This document shows, in pieces, positions 7,385 to 15,507 of a stretch of DNA of 64,000 bases (positions are counted from its first letter, which is position 1; every line of letters starts with the position of its first letter). A model generated the notes under the pieces. It ran no database searches, had not been told where the DNA came from, and saw only the letters and a list, made by a program, of their open reading frames with translations. Source of the DNA: Skermania piniformis (GTDB lineage: Bacteria; Actinomycetota; Actinomycetes; Mycobacteriales; Mycobacteriaceae). The stretch is from contig NZ_CP079105.1 in NCBI RefSeq assembly GCF_019285775.1, positions 248,001 through 312,000 of the forward strand, written 5' to 3'. The translations under genes were made by a program, and so were the position numbers.

Positions 7385-8781
7385 AGGTCCCTCGGTAATT
7401 CTGCGCGATGCTGCAATGCCGGCCGGGCGGACACCGGCCCGGTGATGGTGGTCGGCGTCGTCGGTAGGGAACGCCGTCGGTACGGAGTGCTGTCAGTATG
7501 GAGCACCGGCTTTTCGCGCGCTTGGGCTTTCGCCCGATACAGGTAGGTGTCGGCACGGGCGATGATGGCGTCGGGGTCGACCCCGACCAGTTCGGTGACG
7601 ATGGCGCCGATGCTGGTCGACACCGCAACCCGGTGCCCGTCGATATCGATCGGTGGTCGTACCGCTGCCGCCAGATCGCCGGCACATGCGTGGACGTCGT
7701 CGGCGGTGCAGGGATCGGGCAGCACGACGACGAACTCGTCTCCGCCGAGCCGGGCGACGAGGTACCCGCGAGCGGATGCGGTGTCACGCAGGCGGCCGGC
7801 GGTCACCCGCAGCACCTCGTCGCCGAACCGATGGCCGTAGTGATCGTTGATCGCCTTGAACTCGTCCAAGTCGAGTAGACACACGCCCAGCATGCTCCCG
7901 GGCAACGCATCCGCGATGGCCTGGTTCATCGTTTCGGTCAGCAGCAGTCGGTTCGCCAGGCCGGTCAGGGCATCGTGTCGGCTCTGCGTGTACAACCGCT
8001 CGCGCATCCGTCGTTGTTCGGTGATGTCCTCACCGACTGCCAGTACCCGGCCGCCGGACGGGTCGGTGCCGGGTAGCAGGGTGGTGAGCGCCGACATCCA
8101 GCCGTAACTGCCGTCGCCACGCCGGAACCGAACCTCCGACCGGATCACCGATCCGTCGGCCGCCGGGACGAGCAGGTGCCGATCGTCGGGGTGCAGATAG
8201 TCGCCGGCCGGGGTGCCACGGAGGTCGGCGCCGTCGGGACAGCCGAGCATCGCGGCAAGCGCCGGATTGGTCTCCACCATCTGCCCGGCATGGTCGACGA
8301 CGGCGATCGCAATCGGGGCACTCTCGAACAACACCCGGAAGCGCGCGTCGGCGACGCGACGGGCTTCGTGTGCGGCCTGCCGGATCTGCACCATCGTCCG
8401 ATGCATCGCTTCCATGCCGTACCGGATCCGTGCCGCTGCGGCCGAGCCGAAACCGGAGCCGACGGCGGCGACGGTCAAAGCCAGTCGCTCCCACATCGCC
8501 GGATCGTTGCGCTCGAGCAGCCCCGGGAGCTCGGTGAGTATCGGGGCAGATCGTTGCAGCACGCTCGGATCGAGCAAGTTCATCGACACCAGCTCGAGGC
8601 CCACCGCGCAGGCCCGCGGCGCATCGAACGTGTCGGCGACGAGGACTTCCCCGAGTTCGCGGAGCAAGTGCTGCAGCATCGCGCGGATCTCTGCGGATGG
8701 GAAGGGGGTGTAGGCGACGTCTTTCAGTTCCACCCACCACCGACGTGCCAACCGCTCGGCGGTCACATCGTCGAACGACAC
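7381..8781 (-). CDS. Diguanylate cyclase with N-terminal helical sensor and PAS domain
   Basis: A 466-residue soluble protein. Residues 1-140 form a helical sensor-like region without a known motif. Residues about 145-265 are a PAS domain (FRVLFESAPIAIAVVDHAG, then a PAC-like stretch ending in EDITEQRRMRERL). A GGDEF domain follows, starting DALTGLANRLLL and carrying intact GGDEF at residues 346-350, so it should make cyclic di-GMP from GTP. The RxxD inhibitory site normally placed five residues before GGDEF is absent (RGYL instead), so product inhibition is probably lost. There is no EAL domain. The GTG start at 8781 opens a two-gene unit with the methyltransferase. Confidence 0.9.
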   Translation of the reverse strand: MSFDDVTAERLARRWWVELKDVAYTPFPSAEIRAMLQHLLRELGEVLVADTFDAPRACAVGLELVSMNLLDPSVLQRSAPILTELPGLLERNDPAMWERLALTVAAVGSGFGSAAAARIRYGMEAMHRTMVQIRQAAHEARRVADARFRVLFESAPIAIAVVDHAGQMVETNPALAAMLGCPDGADLRGTPAGDYLHPDDRHLLVPAADGSVIRSEVRFRRGDGSYGWMSALTTLLPGTDPSGGRVLAVGEDITEQRRMRERLYTQSRHDALTGLANRLLLTETMNQAIADALPGSMLGVCLLDLDEFKAINDHYGHRFGDEVLRVTAGRLRDTASARGYLVARLGGDEFVVVLPDPCTADDVHACAGDLAAAVRPPIDIDGHRVAVSTSIGAIVTELVGVDPDAIIARADTYLYRAKAQAREKPVLHTDSTPYRRRSLPTTPTTITGPVSARPALQHRAELPRDL

Positions 8782-8904
8782 CAGGCGTCCTTTCGCCGAC
8801 GATTCGGACCGACTGCGCTGAGAATATCGCGACGTCGACTCGGCCGTACTGCTACCACTACGCCCAGCTTGACGGCTACATCAGGTGTACTGCGACGGCC
8901 GACT

Positions 8905-9771
8905 TCACGGCAAGTCGGCGTCGAGCCAATCGACGATGTGCCGATTGACCAGGGCCGGGTCCTCCAGATGTAAAAAGTGACCGAGGGCGGGCAACACCAG
9001 ATGGCGGCTACCCGCGGGCAACGTCTCCGGGTGGGCCTGCACGAGGGCCGCCTGTAGGCAGCCGTCCTGCGCGCCGTGCAGGTACAGCGCGGGCTGCTGC
9101 GCGGCAGCAGTCGGCGAGTCCGCCCGCAGCAGCCCGAGATTGCTCCGGTAGTACCGCAGGGCGGCTCGGCGATGCTCGGGCCGGGCGAGTGCCGCCAGCA
9201 CGTGCTGCACGTCTTCGCCGGCGTCGTAGCCCGGTGACCAGTCCCGCCACAGCGCGGGGATGACCCGCGGCAACAGCCGTTCCGACCCGGGTACCTGGTT
9301 GTATCCGACATACCAGCTCATCCGGATCTGACGCAGGCTGACACGTAGCTGCCGCCGATCGGTCAACGACGCGCGAAAGGCGGCCGGCGGTGGCACCGCC
9401 AGCGCCGCAACCCGGGCGAATCGGCCGGGCGCGGTTGCCGCCACCCCCCATGCGGTCAGCGCACCCCAGTCGTGCCCGACCAGCACGGCACGCTCGTCGC
9501 CGAGGCGGTCGTGCAGGGCCAGCGTGTCCGCGACCAGATCGGCCACGCGGTAGCTGTCGTCCGGGGCGAGTCCGGTCGGTGCGTACCCGCGGGTGAACGG
9601 CGCCACCGCGCGATAACCGCGGGCGGCGAGTTCCGGTCCGAGGTGTCGCCAGGTGTAGGCGGTGTCCGGATAGCCGTGCAGTAGCAGAGCGAGCCGGTCC
9701 CCCGGTCGACCCCAGGCGAGCGCACGGAAGTCGATGGTATTGCCGACGATGTCGATCATTTCGGGAGGCAT
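8905..9771 (-). CDS. Alpha/beta hydrolase, epoxide-hydrolase-like
   Basis: A 288-residue alpha/beta-hydrolase. Seen: the oxyanion-hole motif LHGYPDTAYTW, the nucleophile elbow VGHDWGA (Asp nucleophile, as in epoxide hydrolases and haloalkane dehalogenases) and the C-terminal catalytic His in PALGHFLHLEDP. A cap domain with RMSWYVGYNQVPG follows the elbow. The Asp nucleophile and the HGYP motif favour an epoxide hydrolase. ATG start with GGGAGG directly upstream. It diverges from the mycolyltransferase pair across about 220 bp. Confidence 0.85.
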   Translation of the reverse strand: MPPEMIDIVGNTIDFRALAWGRPGDRLALLLHGYPDTAYTWRHLGPELAARGYRAVAPFTRGYAPTGLAPDDSYRVADLVADTLALHDRLGDERAVLVGHDWGALTAWGVAATAPGRFARVAALAVPPPAAFRASLTDRRQLRVSLRQIRMSWYVGYNQVPGSERLLPRVIPALWRDWSPGYDAGEDVQHVLAALARPEHRRAALRYYRSNLGLLRADSPTAAAQQPALYLHGAQDGCLQAALVQAHPETLPAGSRHLVLPALGHFLHLEDPALVNRHIVDWLDADLP

Positions 9772-9994
9772 CAGGCCAACGTACGGCGCTCGGCGGATGT
9801 CGTTCGGCGGATCGCCGCTGGTATCACCGTATTTACGGCGCAGGATAGGTGGGATACGCCGGTCCCGGGCGGCGGTTCCAGGTCCGGCCGAAGATCCGTG
9901 CGTTAGGCAGCTATCGCTGGGCTACGATAACGTCCGGTCGGGGGTCGCGCCGGCGCCCGAATCCCGGGCGCGCGGAGTGTCGTCGAGGAGAACG

Positions 9995-10948
9995 TTGCCG
10001 TTCATGCGTCGGTTGGTTGCCCTGATCGGGTCTGCTCTAGTCGTCGGGTGCCTCGCTCCCGCTCATGCTGCTGCCGATCCCGGCGGCGCGCGGATCGACC
10101 GCGTGGACGAGCTGACGCCGACCCGGTCGAGCCTGTTCATCGATTCCCCGGCGATGCAGCGCATCGTCGAGGTGCAGGTGCTCCATCCGGCGGGCGGCGG
10201 ATCGCGGCCCAGCCTGTACCTGCTGGACGGCATCGACAGCGGTGCCGATCAGAACATGTGGACGATGAAGACCGACGTCGTACAGTTCTTCGCCGACAAG
10301 GATGTGAACGTGGTGCTGCCGGTCGGCGGGCACGCCACCTATTACACCGACTGGCAGAGTCACGACCCCACGCTCGGCTTGAACCGGTGGGAGACGTTTC
10401 TGACCGAAGAGCTGCCACCGCTGATCGATCGACAGAGCAACGGCAACGGCACGAACGCGATCGCCGGGTTGTCGATGGGTGGGCAGGCCGCGCTGACCCT
10501 CGCCTCCCGGCATCGCAACCTGTATCGGGGTGTCGGTGCGTTCAGCGCTTGCCCGGATACCCGCACGCCGACGGCGCGTAGCTTCATCCGCGCCTCGGTC
10601 GCAGCCAAGGGCGGTAACGCCGACAACATGTGGGGCACCGACGCCAACCCGGACTGGGCGGCGAACGACCCGATCACCAATGCCGCGAACCTGCGGGGCC
10701 TGGCCATCTACCAATCCGTCGGCAACGGCATACCCGGTCCCCGCGACACCCTGGAGACGGCCACCAGCCTGATCGGACCGCTGGAGGTCGGGGCGAACGC
10801 CTGCACCCGCACCTTCGATCAGCGGCTGCAGTCCCTCGGCATTCCGGCGAAGTTCGTCTACCGTCCGGTCGGCACCCATTCGTGGGGCTACTGGCAGGAT
10901 GACCTGCATGATTCGTGGTCGACGTTGGGCCCGGCGATCGGCCGCTAG
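9995..10948 (+). CDS. Secreted mycolyltransferase, antigen-85 family (first of a tandem pair)
   Basis: About 317 residues with a Sec signal peptide (MRRLVALIGSALVVG, cleavage near AHA-AAD). It has the antigen 85 esterase fold: DGIDSGADQNMW near the active site, nucleophile elbow GLSMGG, and the catalytic His in GTHSWGYW near the C-terminus. The family transfers mycolic acids between trehalose esters and arabinogalactan in the outer envelope. The start is uncertain: TTG at 9995 follows GAGGAG by 4 nt, ATG at 10004 follows it by 13 nt. Shorter than the M. tuberculosis Ag85 proteins and lacking a C-terminal extension. The second copy begins inside its last codons. Confidence 0.87.
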   Translation: MPFMRRLVALIGSALVVGCLAPAHAAADPGGARIDRVDELTPTRSSLFIDSPAMQRIVEVQVLHPAGGGSRPSLYLLDGIDSGADQNMWTMKTDVVQFFADKDVNVVLPVGGHATYYTDWQSHDPTLGLNRWETFLTEELPPLIDRQSNGNGTNAIAGLSMGGQAALTLASRHRNLYRGVGAFSACPDTRTPTARSFIRASVAAKGGNADNMWGTDANPDWAANDPITNAANLRGLAIYQSVGNGIPGPRDTLETATSLIGPLEVGANACTRTFDQRLQSLGIPAKFVYRPVGTHSWGYWQDDLHDSWSTLGPAIGR

Positions 10949-11918
10949 CGTCGCTCTGGTCGGTGTGCTCGGCGGCTGGTTTGCTGCGCCGGCCCCGGCC
11001 GCGCCGGCCTCGGCCCGCATCGATCACCGAGAACAACTCACCCCCGACTGGCAGCGGGTTTTCGTCGATTCGCCGTCGATGGGTCGGGTCGAGCTGCAGG
11101 TGCTGTCGCCGGCGGGCCGCGCCGGACCGCGTCCGACGCTGTACCTGTTGGACGGTCGGAGCGCGAACGCCGAGGGCAGTTACTGGACCGCGCGCGCGGA
11201 TGTCGTGCGGTTCTTCGCCGACCAGGACGTCAACGTGGTGCTGCCGGTCGGTGGTCCCGGCTCGTACTACACCGACTGGCAGCGGCCCGACCCACGGTTG
11301 GGCGTCTATCGGTGGGAGACGCTGCTGACCGAGGAGCTGCCCGCGCTGATCGATGCCGAGTTCGGTGGTAACGGGGTCGCCGCCGTCGCCGGGGTGTCGA
11401 TGGGCGGGCAGGGCGCGCTGATGTTGGCTGCACGACACCCGGGCCGGTACGTTGCGGCCGCCGGTTACAGCGGGTGCTACCGCACCGGGGACGATCTCGG
11501 TCAGGCGCAGGCCCGGCTGGTGGTCGGCTCGGTCGGGGGCGATCCGAACAACATGTTCGGCCCGCCGGGCGATCCGGACTGGGCCGCGCATGACGTCGTC
11601 GCCCATGCCGAGGGGCTGCGTGGCACCACGATCTATCTGTCCGCAGGCAGCGGACTGCCCGGTCCGCACGAGCGTCTCGACAATCCGGAGTTGGCCACGG
11701 CGGTCGCCTTCGGCGGTCCGATCGAGGCCGCTGTCGCCGCGTGCACCCGTGATCTCGCCACCCGGCTGGCCGAGTTGGACATCCCGGCCACGGTGGCGTT
11801 CCGCCCCGCCGGCACGCATTCCTGGCCGTACTGGTCCGCCGAACTGCGCGCGTCCTGGCCGATTCTGGCGGGCGCGCTCGGTATCGATCGACCGGTCAGT
11901 GCTGTCGGTCCCCGGTGA
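10908..11918 (+). CDS. Secreted mycolyltransferase, antigen-85 family (second of a tandem pair)
   Basis: A 336-residue paralogue of the preceding gene with a signal peptide ending near APAPAAPASA, the DGRSANAEGSYW block, elbow GVSMGG and His motif GTHSWPYW. The start lies inside the 3' end of the first gene, overlapping by 41 bp in another frame; ATG at 10908 is preferred because AGGA lies 8 nt upstream, while ATG at 10899 is also in frame. The arrangement implies one transcript and translational coupling. The 3' end overlaps the convergent aminotransferase by 23 bp. Confidence 0.87.
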   Translation: MIRGRRWARRSAASVALVGVLGGWFAAPAPAAPASARIDHREQLTPDWQRVFVDSPSMGRVELQVLSPAGRAGPRPTLYLLDGRSANAEGSYWTARADVVRFFADQDVNVVLPVGGPGSYYTDWQRPDPRLGVYRWETLLTEELPALIDAEFGGNGVAAVAGVSMGGQGALMLAARHPGRYVAAAGYSGCYRTGDDLGQAQARLVVGSVGGDPNNMFGPPGDPDWAAHDVVAHAEGLRGTTIYLSAGSGLPGPHERLDNPELATAVAFGGPIEAAVAACTRDLATRLAELDIPATVAFRPAGTHSWPYWSAELRASWPILAGALGIDRPVSAVGPR

Positions 11919-12978
11919 GCGCGCGGTGAGCGGTCGCGAACTCGATGAATGCGTCGTTGTCGGCCCGGTCGCCGATCGTCACCCGGACGCCGTCGGCGCC
12001 GTACGGTCGAAGCAGCACTCCGGCCGCGGCGGCCGCGGCGGCGAACTCGGCCGAACCGGCATGCAGCGGCAGCCAGACGAAGTTCGCTTCGGTGGGCGGC
12101 ACCTCGTACCCGGCGTCCCGGAGGGCGGTGCGCACCCGGTTTCGTTCCGCAACGACGACGTCGGTGCGGGCGAGCAGTTCCGGTTCGGCGGCGAGTGAGG
12201 CGAGTGCCGCCGCCTGTCCGGCCCGATTCACGCCGAACGGGATACGCACCTTGCCGAGCGCCGCGATGACCGCCGAGTCGCCGACGGCGTAGCCGACCCG
12301 TAACCCGGCCAGTCCGTACGCCTTGGAGAAGGTGCGTAGCACGACGACGTTGGGCCGATCGCGCCCCAACGCGATGCCGTCCGGGGCAGTGTCGGCGGGC
12401 AGCCGCAGGAACTCGAAATATGCCTCGTCCAGCACGACCAGTACCTCCGGTGGTACCTGGTCGAGGAAGCGTTCCAGGGCTGCTCGGCCGACCGCGGTGC
12501 CGGTCGGATTGTTCGGGTTGCAGACGAACACCAGCCGGGTGTTCGGGGTGATCGCCGCAGCCATCGCGGGCAGGTCGTGCACCTGGTCGGCGGTGAGCGG
12601 CACCGGTACCGCGTGCGCGCCGGCGACCCGGGTGATGATCGGGTACGCCTCGAACGAACGCCAGGCGAACACCACCTCGTCGGTCGGGGCCGAGCAGGTG
12701 ATCTGCACCAGCTCCTGACCGAGCGCGACGCTGCCGCAGCCCACCCCGACCTGCTCCGGCGCGACGTCGAGCCGGTCGGCGAGCGCGGCGGCCAGCTCGG
12801 CCGAGCGATTGTCCGGATAGCGGTTGGCTTCGGCCACCGCGGCCGCGACCGCGGCGGCGACACTGGGCAACGGGCCGAGGGTGGTTTCGTTGCTGGCCAG
12901 CTTGATCGCGCCGGGCACCGTCCGACCGGGAACGTAGCCGGGGATGGCGTCGAGGTCGGCGCGGATGTGAACGGTCAC
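11896..12978 (-). CDS. hisC2: Histidinol-phosphate / aromatic amino acid aminotransferase (HisC2, Rv3772-like)
   Basis: A 360-residue class I/II PLP aminotransferase. Seen: IPGYVPG and KLASNETTLGPLPSV at the N-terminus, NPNNPTGTA, LDEAYFEF (the Asp that binds the PLP nitrogen) and RTFSKAYGLAGLRVGYA with the PLP-forming Lys. The sequence best fits the second actinobacterial HisC homologue, shown in mycobacteria to act on aromatic amino acids such as phenylalanine. The GTG at 12978 gives the family length; the open frame upstream of it lacks conservation. TyrA lies 25 kb away in the same window, so tyrosine synthesis could use both. Confidence 0.88.
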   Translation of the reverse strand: MTVHIRADLDAIPGYVPGRTVPGAIKLASNETTLGPLPSVAAAVAAAVAEANRYPDNRSAELAAALADRLDVAPEQVGVGCGSVALGQELVQITCSAPTDEVVFAWRSFEAYPIITRVAGAHAVPVPLTADQVHDLPAMAAAITPNTRLVFVCNPNNPTGTAVGRAALERFLDQVPPEVLVVLDEAYFEFLRLPADTAPDGIALGRDRPNVVVLRTFSKAYGLAGLRVGYAVGDSAVIAALGKVRIPFGVNRAGQAAALASLAAEPELLARTDVVVAERNRVRTALRDAGYEVPPTEANFVWLPLHAGSAEFAAAAAAAGVLLRPYGADGVRVTIGDRADNDAFIEFATAHRALTGDRQH

Positions 12979-13071
12979 CGCGCCAGTATGCGGGCCGAGC
13001 CGCCTTTTGCTTAGCTCAGGGCGGGTGTGTAACCTATCGCAGCGGCGGTTCGTCAACGGACCGGCTCTCGA

Positions 13072-13158
13072 GGAGGCGTGCCAGAGCGGCCGAATGGGAC
13101 TCACTGCTAATGAGTTGTCCCTTCACGGGGACCGGAGGTTCAAATCCTCTCGCCTCCG
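13072..13158 (+). tRNA. tRNA-Ser (anticodon GCT)
   Basis: Acceptor stem GGAGGCG/CGCCTCC, long variable arm, loop CTGCTAA with anticodon GCT (reads AGC and AGU), T-loop TTCAAAT, discriminator G. About 87 nt. It is 57 bp upstream of tRNA-Arg(ACG), on the same strand. Confidence 0.95.
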
Positions 13159-13180
13159 CCCGACGTCCGGTTCGCCGGGC

Positions 13181-13214
13181 CGACAACTGAATACGAGCGA
13201 CAACTGAATACACA
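13181..13214. repeat. 17-bp tandem repeat between two tRNA genes
   Basis: CGACAACTGAATAC occurs at 13181-13194 and again at 13198-13211, in units of 17 bp. It fills the spacer between tRNA-Ser(GCT) and tRNA-Arg(ACG). It may simply be slippage in a tRNA spacer. Confidence 0.6.
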
Positions 13215-13215
13215 A

Positions 13216-13288
13216 GCGCCCGTAGCTCAACGGATAGAGCATCTGACTACGGATCAGAAGGTTAGGGGTTCGAATCCCTTCGGGCGCG
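13216..13288 (+). tRNA. tRNA-Arg (anticodon ACG)
   Basis: Acceptor stem GCGCCCG/CGGGCGC, D-arm TAGCTCAACGGATAGAGCA, anticodon loop CTACGGA with anticodon ACG, T-arm GGGGTTCGAATCCC, discriminator G. About 73 nt. A34 is the standard substrate of the TadA deaminase encoded at 39235-39684, which turns it into inosine so that it reads CGU, CGC and CGA. Confidence 0.96.
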
Positions 13289-13554
13289 CTCAGAAACAAT
13301 GTTCGACCCGCGGGGTGCGGGATGCCGGGTTCCGGTCCAGCCGGACGCGGAATCCCCTACTTGCCGGTGCCGGGGCCGCGGGTGACTCGCTCGACGTAGT
13401 GCTGCCCGGTCGTGGCGAGTTGGGCCGCCCGCAGCTAAGGATGAACTGCGCGCCGAGCAGCGCCTACATCGAGGCCAACGTTCCGATGCCGCCCGACCTC
13501 CCCTGACCGGCGCAAATACGGAATGATTCACTTATAAGCGGTGGGGTGATAGGT

Positions 13555-13803
13555 ATGAGTTACAAGTATTTCGCCGATGACGACTACGCCGTGTATCGGG
13601 TCGATGCGGCAGCGCCGGACGAGGGGCTCGCGCCGGCGGAGAGGTTCTCGGGCGCCACCTCGGAGTGGTTTCCGCTGCTCTACGCGCAGCGGGATCCGCA
13701 GTGTCTCGCCGCAAAGATGATGAACGGGGACGTGCAGCAGGTGAGCGAGCGGGAAGCGCTACGGGTGTGTGAAGTGATCCGCGTCCGGGCCACCCAACCT
13801 TAA
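13555..13803 (+). CDS. Small hypothetical protein
   Basis: An 82-residue acidic protein beginning MSYKYFADDDYAVYRV and containing GATSEWFPLLYAQRDPQ and VSEREALRVCEVIRVRA. No recognised domain, signal peptide or membrane segment. The ATG at 13555 has GTGGGG about 8 nt upstream; a GTG at 13546 is in frame. The 266 bp before it, back to the arginine tRNA, hold no clear gene. The aromatic-rich start and even composition suggest a real expressed protein, but the function is unknown. Confidence 0.55.
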   Translation: MSYKYFADDDYAVYRVDAAAPDEGLAPAERFSGATSEWFPLLYAQRDPQCLAAKMMNGDVQQVSEREALRVCEVIRVRATQP

Positions 13804-13920
13804 GCGCAGCAGCCCTGACACCACGAGCCATCCACGTTCCCCTCCGGGTGCGCAACGTAACTACCGCACCGAAGCCGACCTGATGTTCGAGCCACTCGCC
13901 GGTGTCGATGGTCACCGGCG

Positions 13921-14031
13921 TCAGCACCGCCACCCCGCGGCGAAGGCGACAACCAGCCAGACGGCGCAGACCATTCCCAGTGCGGCCGCAAGCAGGGAAT
14001 CAGCTGCCACCGCTGACGAGCTGGTTGACAC
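13921..14031 (-). CDS. Possible 36-residue membrane peptide
   Basis: GTG start at 14031; the peptide begins with a short polar stretch and then has one strongly hydrophobic helix, LLAAALGMVCAVWLVVAFAA, ending in GWRC. Two other frames on the same strand continue with protein-like text (DTGEWLEHQVGFG in one, YVAHPEGNVDGSWCQGCCA in another, the latter ending near 13801). That suggests either one frameshifted gene or chance. It diverges from the P450 gene. Low confidence. Confidence 0.2.
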   Translation of the reverse strand: MSTSSSAVAADSLLAAALGMVCAVWLVVAFAAGWRC

Positions 14032-14056
14032 GGCGCGGTAACCGACTTACCTATGG

Positions 14057-15394
14057 ATGATGAGCGCGATGATGCCGCCGGACGCCGCAGCTCGGTTCGT
14101 CCCCCGCAGCGGTGCCACCTGGGCCGACCCCTGGCCGATGTACGCCGCGCTGCGCGACCACGACCCGGTGCATCGAGTCGTGCCGGACGACGCGCCGGAC
14201 CGGGATTACTACGTGTTGTCCCGGCATCGGGATGTCTATACCGCCGCCCGCGACTGGGCCACGTTCTCGTCGGCGCAAGGACTCACCGTGACTTATGGCG
14301 ACCTGGCGAAGATCGGCATGGCGGACAACCCGCCGATGGTGATGCAGGACCCGCCGGCGCACACCGAGTTCCGCAAGCTGGTCGCCCGGGGTTTCACGCC
14401 GCGGCAGGTGGCCTCGGTCGAGCCCGCGGTGCGGGAGTTCGTGGTCGAGCGGCTGGAACGGTTGCGCGAGCTGGGCGGTGGCGACATCGTGGCCGAGCTG
14501 TTCAAGCCGTTGCCGTCGATGGTGGTAGCACACTATCTCGGCGTGCCCGAGGCGGATCGCGACCGATTCGATCGCTGGACCGAGCAGATCGTCGCCGTCG
14601 CTGCCGGCACGGGCGTCGATCTCGCATCCGCGTCCGGTGACGTGGCCGTGGCGGTCGGCGAGTTGCTCGGCTACTTCGCCGAACTGATCGAGCGCCGCCG
14701 TCGGGAACCGGGTGACGACACGATCTCGCACCTGGTCGCGGCAGGCTACGGAGCGACCGGCGATGTCGCGGGGATGCTTGCGGTGCTCGGGTTCGCGTTC
14801 ACCATGGTCACCGGGGGTAACGACACCACGACCGGAATGCTCGGCGGTGCGGTGCAGCTGCTGCACGACAATCCGGCGCAACATCGTCGCCTGGTCGCCG
14901 ACCCGGGCCTGATCCCGGGCGCGGTGGAAGAGTTTCTCCGGCTGACGTCGCCGGTGCAGGGTCTGGCCCGCACGGTGACCCGCGATGTGACGATCGGGGA
15001 CGTCACCATCCCGGCCGGCCGGCGGGCGCTGTTGCTCTATGCCAGCGCGAACCGGGACGAGCGCGAATTCGGGCCCGACGCGGCCGAGCTCGACGTGTCC
15101 CGCAACCCGCGCAACCTGCTGACGTTCGGCCACGGCACTCATCACTGCCTGGGTGCGGCGGCGGCGCGGGTGCAGTCCCGGGTGGCGCTGGAAGAGCTGA
15201 TCGGTCGGGTGCCGGAGCTGGAGGTCGACCTGACCGGTGTCACGTGGGCCGACGGACCGTACGTTCGGCGGCCTACCCGGGTGCCGGTTCGGATCGGCCG
15301 CCGCCGGACTCGCTTAGCCGGGCACGTGAATTCACCTCGCTCGACGACCTGTGTGCCGCTGTCGGTGTCGAACGCGGACCGTCCGAGCCGCTGA
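14057..15394 (+). CDS. Cytochrome P450
   Basis: A 445-residue soluble bacterial P450. Seen: the I-helix oxygen-activation motif GGNDTT, the K-helix ExxR in VEEFLRL, and the heme-binding loop FGHGTHHCLG with the axial Cys. The substrate and CYP subfamily cannot be set from the motifs. The first Met pair is at 14057 and 14060; ATG at 14069 is also in frame. The last 30 or so residues after VPVRIGRR extend beyond the usual end and are poorly structured. No ferredoxin or reductase gene is adjacent, so the redox partner must come from elsewhere. Confidence 0.9.
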   Translation: MMSAMMPPDAAARFVPRSGATWADPWPMYAALRDHDPVHRVVPDDAPDRDYYVLSRHRDVYTAARDWATFSSAQGLTVTYGDLAKIGMADNPPMVMQDPPAHTEFRKLVARGFTPRQVASVEPAVREFVVERLERLRELGGGDIVAELFKPLPSMVVAHYLGVPEADRDRFDRWTEQIVAVAAGTGVDLASASGDVAVAVGELLGYFAELIERRRREPGDDTISHLVAAGYGATGDVAGMLAVLGFAFTMVTGGNDTTTGMLGGAVQLLHDNPAQHRRLVADPGLIPGAVEEFLRLTSPVQGLARTVTRDVTIGDVTIPAGRRALLLYASANRDEREFGPDAAELDVSRNPRNLLTFGHGTHHCLGAAAARVQSRVALEELIGRVPELEVDLTGVTWADGPYVRRPTRVPVRIGRRRTRLAGHVNSPRSTTCVPLSVSNADRPSR

Positions 15395-15452
15395 TCGCCG
15401 AGCCGCTGGTTGTGGCGGTCGGTGCGACCGAGGAGCATGAATCGGCAACGGC

Positions 15453-15480
15453 GGGGCTGAAACGTCGTTGTTCCAGCCCC
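15453..15480 (+). terminator. Hairpin between convergent P450 and YWTD propeller genes
   Basis: GGGGCTG (15453-15459) pairs with CAGCCCC (15474-15480), and AAC/GTT extends the stem inside after one mismatch. There is no T-run, but the position between two convergent genes fits a bidirectional terminator. Confidence 0.55.
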
Positions 15481-15507
15481 TCACCGTTTCAGCCGACTAC
15501 CGACGAC

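Noticed and set aside
8763-9311. 182-residue frame on the - strand overlapping the epoxide-hydrolase-like gene
   Set aside because: It is a shifted-frame shadow of the hydrolase with Arg/Thr/Cys-rich text and no start signal.
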